This document shows, in pieces, positions 1-6,018 of a stretch of 22,926 nt of DNA. Each line of letters opens with the position of its first letter. Position 1 is the stretch's first letter. Position numbers and translations under genes: made by a program. The stretch covers positions 1-22,926 of IMG/VR virus record IMGVR_UViG_3300028610_002575; one strand, 5' to 3'. The notes beneath the pieces were generated by a model. It ran no database searches, had not been told where the DNA came from, and saw nothing but the letters and a program-made list of their open reading frames with translations. This DNA comes from a virus.

Positions 1-351
1 GTAGCATTTGGAATGGGTGGAGCACTTCTTCAGCAAGTTAACCGCGACACGCAGAAGTTTGCCTACAAATGTTCTCATGCAACAGTTAATGGGAAAGATG
101 TTGATGTATTTAAACAACCCATTACTGACCCTGATAAAAACTCAAAGCCAGGTCGTCTTGAACTCACTAAAACAGGAAATAAATTTGAAACCGTTAATAC
201 AAGTGAAGGTCAATGGACTAGTGGTCAAAAAGTCATGGAAACAGTATTTGAAAATGGAGAAATTAAAAAAGAATATTCTTTTGAAGAAATTCGTAAAACG
301 GCAGCGGGATTCGCTCCAAAAGAAATAATACTTAATAGTGGATCAATTTAG
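1..351 (+). CDS. nadV: Nicotinamide phosphoribosyltransferase, C-terminal part (5' end outside window)
   Basis: Reads in frame from base 1 (V-A-F-G-M-G-G-A-L-L-Q) to a TAG at 349-351. The 116 residues follow the C-terminal end of the NAMPT/NadV family: FGMGGALLQQVNRDTQKF, then FKCS-like YKCS, then VFKQPITDP, KSKxGRL-like NSKPGRL, and the closing VFENGEIKKEYSFEEIRK. NAMPT joins nicotinamide and PRPP to give NMN, the limiting step of NAD salvage. The part seen holds the last piece of the barrel and the tail; most catalytic residues lie upstream of the window. The stop is 2 bases from the 3' end of the convergent tmRNA. NadV genes are known in large phages such as vibriophage KVP40, and NAD-rebuilding pathways let phages survive NAD-depleting defences; that role here is inference. 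Family assignment is firm. Confidence 0.9.
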   Translation, partial: VAFGMGGALLQQVNRDTQKFAYKCSHATVNGKDVDVFKQPITDPDKNSKPGRLELTKTGNKFETVNTSEGQWTSGQKVMETVFENGEIKKEYSFEEIRKTAAGFAPKEIILNSGSI

Positions 352-353
352 TA

Positions 354-711
354 TGGTGGAGGTGCCGAGAATTGAACTCGGGTCCTAAAATGATCTTCTA
401 AGCGCCTTTACGTGCGTTATGGGAACGATACAAAACATCGATCTCCACCACTTGTTTTTACATAAACAAGAAATGCTCTGGTTTTCAGTAGGCCAGCCCC
501 ACTTAAGTAGTTTTTTCCTTGCCACTCAACTCCAAGGGATCATCACTTTGGATACCAAGGCTGTGACCGCCCCGCTCTTCGTCAGCGACTAAGCTGCTTG
601 GAGTTCTTCGACATAGTTGTCAATTAGTTTTTTTGCCAGTTTTTACGTAGCCTCTGGCGCTACGGCACGAGCATCTCAGTATCAACATTCCAGTCGAAAC
701 CAGTCACCCCC
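354..711 (-). ncRNA. ssrA: Transfer-messenger RNA (tmRNA), complete
   Basis: On the - strand the 5' end reads GGGGGTGACTGGTTTCGAC and the 3' end CACCTCCACCA, so a 7-bp acceptor stem forms with a G-U third pair, the alanine identity element, and CCA is encoded. The T arm (CCCGAG-TTCAATT-CTCGG) is clear. The mRNA-like part has the usual A-rich lead-in (GGCAAAAAAACTAATT) and then an open reading frame at 621-589, GAC AAC TAT GTC GAA GAA CTC CAA GCA GCT TAG. The predicted tag is (A)DNYVEELQAA. It keeps the terminal Ala-Ala needed for ClpXP-type proteolysis but lacks the usual ALAA ending. The resume codon is placed by alignment with E. coli tmRNA; of the three frames through the A-run, this is the one without an early stop. 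tmRNA with SmpB rescues stalled ribosomes and tags the product for destruction. Confidence 0.95.
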
Positions 712-713
712 AC

Positions 714-725
714 TTAATTATACTC
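714..725 (-). promoter_or_regulatory. Promoter-like motif GAGTATAATTAA before the tmRNA
   Basis: A perfect TATAAT (722-717) sits five bases before the first G of the tmRNA. No convincing -35 hexamer is found 16-18 bases upstream. The same GAGTATAATWA string occurs at two intergenic sites inside the phage operon on the same strand, which suggests a phage promoter recognised mainly through a -10-like element. It overlaps the thioesterase stop codon. Confidence 0.5.
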
Positions 726-1221
726 AATGGTTAAGTAGAGTTTCTTTTTGAATCCTTACTTTGTCAATTAAAATTTTTCGAATCTCATATCTTTTATTAG
801 CATCTTGATTTCTTCTAATATCATTATCGGTTTTTAATTGAAGTTGAGGAACTTCAGCAGGTTTACCTATCGAATCAATAGCAATAAAAGTTAAATAAGC
901 TGTAGCTACATGAATTTGATCACCGGATCTAGGATTGTTTCTTTGAATTTTAACTCCGACTTCCATTGAAGTCCGACCCGTTCGATTAACCAAAGCACCA
1001 ATCACAGCATGATCTCCTACCTTTAATGGGTGTTTAAAAGCCAAAAAATCAATACTAGCTGTGACCACTGGTCTTAGGCAATATTTTTCAGCCGCCATCG
1101 CCGCCACCTTATCAATCCAAGACATCATTACACCTCCAAATAAAGTGCCGTGAGGATTGGTTTGATTTGGCATAACCAATTCTCTTGTTAAAACTTCACT
1201 ATCTGCTGGTGTTCTTTTCAT
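724..1221 (-). CDS. Acyl-CoA thioesterase, hot-dog fold (YciA-like)
   Basis: 165 residues. The N-terminal MPNQTNPHGTLFGGVMMSWI followed by D matches the acyl-CoA hydrolase signature, in which the Asn-x-x-Gly-x-x-(F)-Gly-Gly loop and the Asp in the long hot-dog helix are catalytic. A second strand block (TASIDFLAFKHPLKVGD, then GRTSMEVGVKI) also fits. The enzyme would hydrolyse acyl-CoA to free acid and CoA in the cytoplasm. ATG at 1221 is chosen because it is preceded by TGGGG five bases upstream; an in-frame TTG at 1287 would add 22 unlikely residues. The gene ends 12 bases before the tmRNA and is divergent from the lipoprotein gene. Such thioesterases are common in bacterial chromosomes and unusual in phages, so it may be host DNA or a captured metabolic gene. 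Confidence 0.85.
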   Translation of the reverse strand: MKRTPADSEVLTRELVMPNQTNPHGTLFGGVMMSWIDKVAAMAAEKYCLRPVVTASIDFLAFKHPLKVGDHAVIGALVNRTGRTSMEVGVKIQRNNPRSGDQIHVATAYLTFIAIDSIGKPAEVPQLQLKTDNDIRRNQDANKRYEIRKILIDKVRIQKETLLNH

Positions 1222-1295
1222 TTTAACCCCATAACTGTTTGTAATTATTAAACTTTTATAACCGAATTTAGATTGTAAACCTATCAAATCCTGGT

Positions 1296-1309
1296 GTCAA
1301 GTACTTGAC
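1296..1309. promoter_or_regulatory. Perfect 14-bp palindrome GTCAAGTACTTGAC, putative operator
   Basis: The two 7-base arms are exactly complementary. The right arm overlaps the -35 element of the promoter at 1305-1333, the usual place for a repressor site. It lies in the divergent spacer between the thioesterase and lipoprotein genes, so one dimeric regulator could act on both. No regulator gene is identified beside it. Confidence 0.45.
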
Positions 1310-1333
1310 TTTTATAGTCAGATCAAATACACT
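1305..1333 (+). promoter_or_regulatory. Sigma70-like promoter for the lipoprotein gene
   Basis: TTGACT (1305-1310), a 17-base spacer and TACACT (1328-1333) fit the sigma70 pattern (five and four of six matches). A TATATA follows directly. A GGAGG (1352-1356) precedes the ATG at 1361. Confidence 0.55.
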
Positions 1334-1360
1334 ATATATAGGTCGATAAATGGAGGGAAT

Positions 1361-1831
1361 ATGAAAATTTTAATATCTTTATTAATGATTGGTCTAGTAG
1401 CAGGTTGTGCGTCGTCAGGAAAAAAGCGAATAAGTGAAATAGAAGATGTTGTTTCAAAATCAGACGGATCTAATAGTCATGATCTTGCAGTAACTAATAA
1501 TGGAAGAATCGTTTCTGTTAAAATTCAAAATATCCAAGAAGAAAATGAAATACTTAGAATTCGAAATGAAAAACTTCAAAGAGATCTTGATTTTGAAATC
1601 GAACGAGCAAGATCTTTTGAAATGAAATATCGTGAGATAAGAATATTAGCTGGATTGCCACCAACAGAATCTAAAAAAGTTCATACGATTGATAAAAATG
1701 GTTCTATTTCTAAAAGTACTGGTCGTGATTACGATGATGAAATAAATGAATTAAGAAAAAGAAAAATTGAAATGGTTACTAGCCAGGTTGTGAGGCCAAA
1801 GGTTCGAAATGAAGAATCAGGAGAATATTAA
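1361..1831 (+). CDS. Small coiled-coil lipoprotein, function unknown
   Basis: 156 residues. The N-terminus is a lipoprotein signal peptide: MK, a hydrophobic stretch (ILISLLMIGLV) and the lipobox VAGC, with Cys16 as the lipidated residue. Ala-Ser-Ser after the Cys has no Asp retention signal, which in Gram-negative bacteria points to the outer membrane. Residues about 58-95 (ENEILRIRNEKLQRDLDFEI and onward) look like a coiled coil; the C-terminal third is charged. Strong ribosome site GGAGG at 1352. I do not recognise a family. A phage lipoprotein of this kind could be an outer spanin, a superinfection-exclusion protein or an envelope modifier, but nothing in the sequence decides this and no inner-membrane partner is adjacent. 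The next gene begins just after its stop and is probably co-transcribed. Confidence 0.8.
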   Translation: MKILISLLMIGLVAGCASSGKKRISEIEDVVSKSDGSNSHDLAVTNNGRIVSVKIQNIQEENEILRIRNEKLQRDLDFEIERARSFEMKYREIRILAGLPPTESKKVHTIDKNGSISKSTGRDYDDEINELRKRKIEMVTSQVVRPKVRNEESGEY

Positions 1832-1832
1832 A

Positions 1833-2072
1833 ATGGTTCAAACTGAACGAGGAAGTTCTAAAAACCTTCAAGATATGCTTGATGAAATCAAAGAAACGGC
1901 TTCTTTAAATGGAATTAAGTGCGATGATAACATGATTAAAATAATAGAAATGTCTTTTTATGATCTTATCTTAAATCAATTTCAGATATTTAAAAATGCT
2001 ATTAAAAATTGTGATTTATGTGAAAAAGAAATTGATAAATTAGTAGAAAGACTAAAACAAAAAAAGGGCTAG
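1833..2072 (+). CDS. Small helical protein, function unknown
   Basis: 79 residues from the ATG at 1833, chosen because AGGAG (1819-1823) lies nine bases upstream; an in-frame ATG at 1809 lies inside the lipoprotein gene and has no such site. The protein is predicted helical and charged, with a Cys pair late in the chain (NCDLCEKEID) and a Lys-rich end. No signal peptide or membrane segment. The start is one base after the lipoprotein stop, so the two are a small operon. The TAG stop is inside the left arm of the terminator hairpin. Family not recognised. Confidence 0.7.
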   Translation: MVQTERGSSKNLQDMLDEIKETASLNGIKCDDNMIKIIEMSFYDLILNQFQIFKNAIKNCDLCEKEIDKLVERLKQKKG

Positions 2073-2100
2073 GTATTTCTACCTAGCCCTTAAATTTTTT
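2064..2100. terminator. Bidirectional rho-independent terminator
   Basis: An 11-bp perfect stem (AAGGGCTAGGT, 2064-2074, with ACCTAGCCCTT, 2081-2091) closes a 6-base loop. It is followed by TTTTTT (2095-2100) and preceded on the other side by an A run, so it can stop transcripts from both directions. It sits between the convergent lipoprotein operon and the long head operon that ends with the capsid gene. Confidence 0.9.
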
Positions 2101-2116
2101 AGCTTATATCAGTCGC

Positions 2117-3649
2117 TTACGCTTTACCGATATTTTCAATCAAGCCGCTCTTACGTGGAGCGTACAAGATAAGCGTTCCTGCAAGCCATAGCAAGAACTC
2201 TTTCGCAGTTGAGATAGCTGCGAGATTGATCTTGAGCAATGGTGCAAGTTGTTTCCAACTAAACACTTCAGGCCGCATGTCAAACATGTAAGCTGTAGCT
2301 GCTCCAGGATCTTTATTATTCTTGTCAAAGAACTTGGTTTTAGCTCCGCTTCGCTTTACATATCCAATAAAACTTCTTGGAGATGTAAGTGCTGTTCCTG
2401 CATCCTTTTCAGTACGGTAAACCGCATAGTGAGAAGGGACATTACCAGCAGCCGGGTCAAGAATATGAAAGCTAACGCTACTACCGTCAGCGGCAAGAGT
2501 AAGGTCTTCAGAGATCTGAGATCCTGATCCTTCACCCTGTTCATTAACAGCAGTTACTTCGTATCGAACGATATCGCCCGTTACAAATGTTGTTCCAGCA
2601 CCAGCGTTTTCATCGAGAGCAGCAGCAGTTCCTTCAATAACTGAAGTGGTTGCATCGTTCTCAAGATCGGCTGGAGTTCCAGGTACACCTGATCGGTCTG
2701 CCTGAGACTTTTTGCTTTCTTTTGGTTTCAAGAACACGTTAGGTCGCAATGCGATCCCACCGGCAGTTGTAACCATTTCTCGAACAATATATCCAGCTTT
2801 TCCATCCGAAACACCAAGTTGATTAACTCGTTCTTTTGGAAAGAATTGCTTGATGAAATCGCTGAGATTTTTTGGAGATAAGTGAAGTTCACTTGGTCGT
2901 CCAAAGTTCTCTACGAGAACGTTAGCAAGGCTTTCGATGTCACTCTCATTGAGAATGTCACCAGATTTTGATTGAATGACAGATTGGTCTCCACCAAATC
3001 CATCCAATGCACGGGATTGAGCACTAAAGTCACTGTCTCCTAATCGGATTTGCTGTTCGGCACCCATCAAGTTAAGATTTTGCATCTTAATTGGGATAGA
3101 ACCAATAGCTCCAGTGAAATCACCATCAGAACTATAATCAGCATTCGCTTTATAAAGTTCTCGCTCAAGTCTTTCAAGCATCCAAAGAGTACCTGAATTA
3201 GTTTCACGTCCTTCAATGTCTCCACCGAAGTTTTGTTTAACTAAAGTTGACGCTAATGAGACACCTCTTCGTGTACTCATGAACATCACCTTTTGAGCGT
3301 GTCTTTGGTATTCGGAATCGTTCATTACTGGCGATCCGCTTTCAGGGATGTAGGGACTTCCTGCATCACCATATGCGTTAATTCTTACGTACTGCTCAAC
3401 TAGAGAGTATGCTCTGTCTTGCGGTACACTAGGCCACATTACGAGATTGGTAGCGTCATACGTTACACTTTTCAGCGTTCCGTCAATGCTCTCAACGCCT
3501 AATGCGCCTCCACCTACGAGATTCGGTCCAGCAGTACTAGCGTATCCGTGACCAACCTGAAGGGTTTTTAAGAGTTCCTCAGCTTGCTCAGCGTCCATCG
3601 CCTGTGATGCGCTGGCCCCCGACTCGATGTTAAATAGATCGTCAAACAT
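2117..3649 (-). CDS. Major capsid protein (probable) with an Ig/FN3-like insertion
   Basis: 510 residues, last gene of the head operon, directly after the scaffold-like gene and downstream of the prohead protease. This order (portal, protease, scaffold, capsid) is the main evidence. The N-terminal 300 residues are mixed alpha/beta as in HK97-fold capsids. Residues about 355-442 form a beta-rich stretch (GDIVRYEVTAVNEQGEGS, later HYAVYRTEKDAG, then KTKFFD) that resembles a fibronectin-III or Ig-like domain. The C-terminal 50 residues (QLAPLLKINLAA, later LLWLAGTLILYAPRK, then ENIG) resemble the closing segment of capsid proteins of large phages. Good ribosome site GAGGAGG upstream. A decoration protein is the alternative but the size and position favour capsid. 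Confidence 0.75.
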   Translation of the reverse strand: MFDDLFNIESGASASQAMDAEQAEELLKTLQVGHGYASTAGPNLVGGGALGVESIDGTLKSVTYDATNLVMWPSVPQDRAYSLVEQYVRINAYGDAGSPYIPESGSPVMNDSEYQRHAQKVMFMSTRRGVSLASTLVKQNFGGDIEGRETNSGTLWMLERLERELYKANADYSSDGDFTGAIGSIPIKMQNLNLMGAEQQIRLGDSDFSAQSRALDGFGGDQSVIQSKSGDILNESDIESLANVLVENFGRPSELHLSPKNLSDFIKQFFPKERVNQLGVSDGKAGYIVREMVTTAGGIALRPNVFLKPKESKKSQADRSGVPGTPADLENDATTSVIEGTAAALDENAGAGTTFVTGDIVRYEVTAVNEQGEGSGSQISEDLTLAADGSSVSFHILDPAAGNVPSHYAVYRTEKDAGTALTSPRSFIGYVKRSGAKTKFFDKNNKDPGAATAYMFDMRPEVFSWKQLAPLLKINLAAISTAKEFLLWLAGTLILYAPRKSGLIENIGKA

Positions 3650-3677
3650 CTTTTGTTTCCTCCTCAGTTATCCTTGG

Positions 3678-4427
3678 TTAAACACCAAGAATTCCTTTAA
3701 TCCTTTCAACGTCTGTTTGGACCATTCGATTGGTTTCAACACGATTGATAAGTGAGCTTCCGCCCGCTCCTTCAAGTCGCTTGTCACCGCTCTTTTTTAA
3801 ATCCAACAATTTATCAACCACTTCGCTCTTCTTCAGAGAAGGCGCACCTTCATCTGAATCAGATTTTCGAAGAGGTTTTGCTCCAGTCAACCCTTTGCGT
3901 GGTGCAGCAGGTTGTGCAGCGATTTTTTTGACACTTTCCCCAATAGCACCGAGAGTTTTCCCGAATGCTTCGAACTTTTCGTCATACGATTTTCGAAGGG
4001 CGTCCACAGCAGAAGTATCTGGGGCAGGAGCAACAATTGTTGCAACTACTTCAGCCGCCTTAGGCGCTTCTTCTGATTTTTGAACTTTAGAGATAAGTCC
4101 TCTTTCTTCCATTTTGGAAACAAGAGCAGCATAGGATCGCTTTAAATCTTCATCGCTTTCCTTTTTCTTATCTTTATCCTTGTCTTCATCGTCTTCCTTC
4201 ACCATGGCTCCACCACCACTGTTGTCAGCAGCTCCGCTGCCTTCTCCAGTAGATCCATCGGGGCCTGATGCTTTGGGACCGTCACCTTTTTTGTCATCAA
4301 TTGCTTGTGCGTAATCGATTCCCTGACCTGTTTTAGTCAGTTCATCATATTCCACCAAGGCTTCATCGATAACATCGGCAACAGCCTTAAGAAGTTCTTC
4401 TTGAGTTGGTTTTGTTTCTTTATCCAT
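3678..4427 (-). CDS. Scaffolding-like head protein
   Basis: 249 residues from the ATG at 4427, chosen for the AGAGG ribosome site just upstream and because the longer ORF (to 4484) would overlap the neighbour. Very charged and low in hydrophobics: an acidic/Gly-rich N-terminal half (GDGPKASGPDGSTGEGSG, then EDDEDKDKDKKKESDED), a Pro/Ala linker around 145-155, a helical coiled-coil-like part and a basic Ser/Lys C-terminal region. Such composition, together with its place between the prohead protease and the capsid gene, is typical of scaffolds that are cleaved during maturation. Repeated short LRKS, LKKS and KVQKS motifs could be cleavage or capsid-binding sites. Function is inferred from position and composition. 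Confidence 0.6.
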   Translation of the reverse strand: MDKETKPTQEELLKAVADVIDEALVEYDELTKTGQGIDYAQAIDDKKGDGPKASGPDGSTGEGSGAADNSGGGAMVKEDDEDKDKDKKKESDEDLKRSYAALVSKMEERGLISKVQKSEEAPKAAEVVATIVAPAPDTSAVDALRKSYDEKFEAFGKTLGAIGESVKKIAAQPAAPRKGLTGAKPLRKSDSDEGAPSLKKSEVVDKLLDLKKSGDKRLEGAGGSSLINRVETNRMVQTDVERIKGILGV

Positions 4428-4455
4428 CTCTTTTTCCTCTTTCTGTTTCCGATTA

Positions 4456-4887
4456 TTATTGACCAGAAGCACCTGTTCTTGCATTTGCAGGTAACTCAGC
4501 AGCTACGAGCGTTTCATCAAGAACGGAATCTTTGTCAATTGTTGCTTCAAATGCTACTTTGACCGAGCTAGCACCTACGTCTACAGCCATCTGCATGTAT
4601 TTCATGCTAAGAATTTGTGTAGCGCCGGTATCAACTGCAACCCAAGCAACATGTTCTGGTAGACCCTCAGCGGCAGATGAACTAAGTTCAGCAACAACGT
4701 TGAACCCTTCAAATGTTCGCTTCGAAACGGTAAAAGCCGCGTCTACACCAGAACCACTATCAATGAGCAAGATAGTTTCGCCATTAGAACCAAAATCTTT
4801 GGTAATCGTAAAAGACGGTTCCCTAAGTTTGATATCTGCTTCTAGGCGTTTTACTAGCTGCTCTCTCTGGTTATTAGCTAAAGGCAT
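4456..4887 (-). CDS. Head-region protein, function unknown
   Basis: 143 residues between the prohead protease and the scaffold-like gene; it starts three bases after the protease stop, with GGAGG upstream in the protease end. The sequence is compact and mixed alpha/beta (ITKDFGSNGETILLIDSGSG, later FEGFNVVAELSS, HVAWVAVDTG), with no signal peptide or membrane segment. Position suggests a capsid decoration or head-completion component. I do not recognise the family. Confidence 0.7.
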   Translation of the reverse strand: MPLANNQREQLVKRLEADIKLREPSFTITKDFGSNGETILLIDSGSGVDAAFTVSKRTFEGFNVVAELSSSAAEGLPEHVAWVAVDTGATQILSMKYMQMAVDVGASSVKVAFEATIDKDSVLDETLVAAELPANARTGASGQ

Positions 4888-4890
4888 ATT

Positions 4891-5619
4891 TTATTCCTCC
4901 AACCTTTCGTTTTTCATTTTTTTAAACCGCTCAAGCGACTTTTGACACTTAAGTAGTCGCATTGAACTTTCATTTTTTTGTAACAACTTGGCCTGTCGAA
5001 TAAACTGCCTTGCCGTTACCGCCAAATCAAAAATCCGTTCAGCCGGACTCTGATATCTTTCTTCAATAAAAAGTGGAACTTTATCAGATTCACTCTTCAC
5101 TAAACTTTCTGGCGCACCTGCACTTTTTACCAATCCAACCACGTCTGTCTTTGTTGTTTTGTTTGCTGGATGTACGGTGAGTGCAACACCTTTAATTATG
5201 GTGCGTTTAAGAAGACCACCCTTGCCACGTTCGAGAGTTTTTCCCTCGACGCTTAATTTAATAGGCGCTTCTTTATTTTGATCTTTGTAGTAATTATATA
5301 TGGAGCTAATCGCATCTGCTTCTTTGTGACCGTGTCCGTCCCATAATTCTAACTTCGTCCATAGGAACGGTTTTTTCATATCGCTCATGTATTTCATCTG
5401 TTGAGGTGTTTCGCAGTCCTCCATTTTATGGATCTTTTTGGCATCCAGGACACGACCTACTAGATGTTCGAAACGATTGCTGTGATCACTGTTTACGAAA
5501 CCACGGCCTTCTAATAGAGTAGAAATATCAGCACCATTTAAATCAAGACTTTCACCTTGTGAATCACGTGCCTCCGTCGAGGCAACTCCTTCAATAATAG
5601 TGGATTTCGATAGCTCCAT
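4891..5619 (-). CDS. Prohead (capsid maturation) protease
   Basis: 242 residues from ATG 5619. The N-terminus IIEGVASTEARDSQGE followed by a DLNGADIS block is the hallmark of HK97-type prohead proteases. H46 in NSDHS and S123 in LSVEG correspond to the catalytic His and Ser of this family. The region after about residue 165 is a charged helical tail that is probably removed on self-cleavage. It would cut the scaffold and capsid N-terminal parts inside the prohead. An in-frame TTG at 5694 overlaps the upstream gene and would add 25 residues with no homology to the family start. Neither start has a good ribosome site, so translation may be coupled to the gene upstream, whose stop is 43 bases away. 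Confidence 0.8.
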   Translation of the reverse strand: MELSKSTIIEGVASTEARDSQGESLDLNGADISTLLEGRGFVNSDHSNRFEHLVGRVLDAKKIHKMEDCETPQQMKYMSDMKKPFLWTKLELWDGHGHKEADAISSIYNYYKDQNKEAPIKLSVEGKTLERGKGGLLKRTIIKGVALTVHPANKTTKTDVVGLVKSAGAPESLVKSESDKVPLFIEERYQSPAERIFDLAVTARQFIRQAKLLQKNESSMRLLKCQKSLERFKKMKNERLEE

Positions 5620-5662
5620 AGGTAAAAAGAGTGAATGAAAAAGCGTAGATCGGCACAGAGCG

Positions 5663-5962
5663 CTAAAAAATTTCTTCAAGATCTTCAATACCAAAGAGCA
5701 TTGGTACTTTGCGTCGAAATGATTGAATCACTCTTTTTACTTCAGAATCGTCGATCATCAATAATCGAGCAATTCGATGTGTGGGAACGTTACGTCCATC
5801 ATCGATCATGAATCGAAAAAAACAATAATAAGACTCAGCATCGGCAACAAACCAAGGACATCCATCTATTTTACCCTTTCGGGCTGCCATCATAGCCTTC
5901 TTTCCTAAGAAACAAGGACTGTCAGGATAACATTCAAGCCCACGAGGGCATCTTTTTTGCAA
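5663..5962 (-). CDS. Small Cys-rich protein with a helix-turn-helix-like segment
   Basis: 99 residues, starting at a TTG (5962); the frame has a stop further upstream and no ATG before the Cys block, so a non-ATG start is forced. The N-terminal third carries Cys 5, 11 and 17 (CPRGLECYPDSPC), with Cys35 and Cys47 further on, enough to bind a metal or Fe-S cluster. Residues about 60-88 (PTHRIARLLMIDDSEVKRVI) look like a helix-turn-helix. It is the first gene after the phage-type promoter motif at 6001-6012 and leads into protease, scaffold and capsid genes. A role as a late-gene regulator is possible but unproven. Confidence 0.6.
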   Translation of the reverse strand: MQKRCPRGLECYPDSPCFLGKKAMMAARKGKIDGCPWFVADAESYYCFFRFMIDDGRNVPTHRIARLLMIDDSEVKRVIQSFRRKVPMLFGIEDLEEIF

Positions 5963-6000
5963 TAAATTACCAATAGGGAGATCGGTTATGGGAAGATATT

Positions 6001-6012
6001 TTTATTATACTC
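6001..6012 (-). promoter_or_regulatory. Promoter-like motif GAGTATAATAAA
   Basis: Contains a perfect TATAAT (6009-6004) in the 56-base spacer after the metallophosphoesterase stop, one of the few real gaps in the operon. It shares GAGTATAATWA with the sites at 714-725 and 13076-13087. No -35 match is seen. It resembles T4-type late promoters in having only an AT-rich -10 element. Confidence 0.45.
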
Positions 6013-6018
6013 TTTTGA

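Noticed and set aside
8-328. Open frame of 106 residues on the + strand
   Set aside because: Out of phase with the nicotinamide phosphoribosyltransferase frame, which has clear family similarity over the same bases.
354-711. tmRNA as a phage attachment site
   Set aside because: No integrase gene and no repeat of the tmRNA 3' end elsewhere in the window; the neighbours are packed as in a phage genome.
3673-3689. Hairpin CTTGGT/ACCAAG between scaffold-like and capsid genes as terminator
   Set aside because: Six-base stem without a T tract, overlapping the scaffold-like stop; too weak to claim.
3730-4083. Open frame on the + strand opposite the scaffold-like gene
   Set aside because: Antisense of a biased-composition gene, no ribosome site, no recognisable protein.
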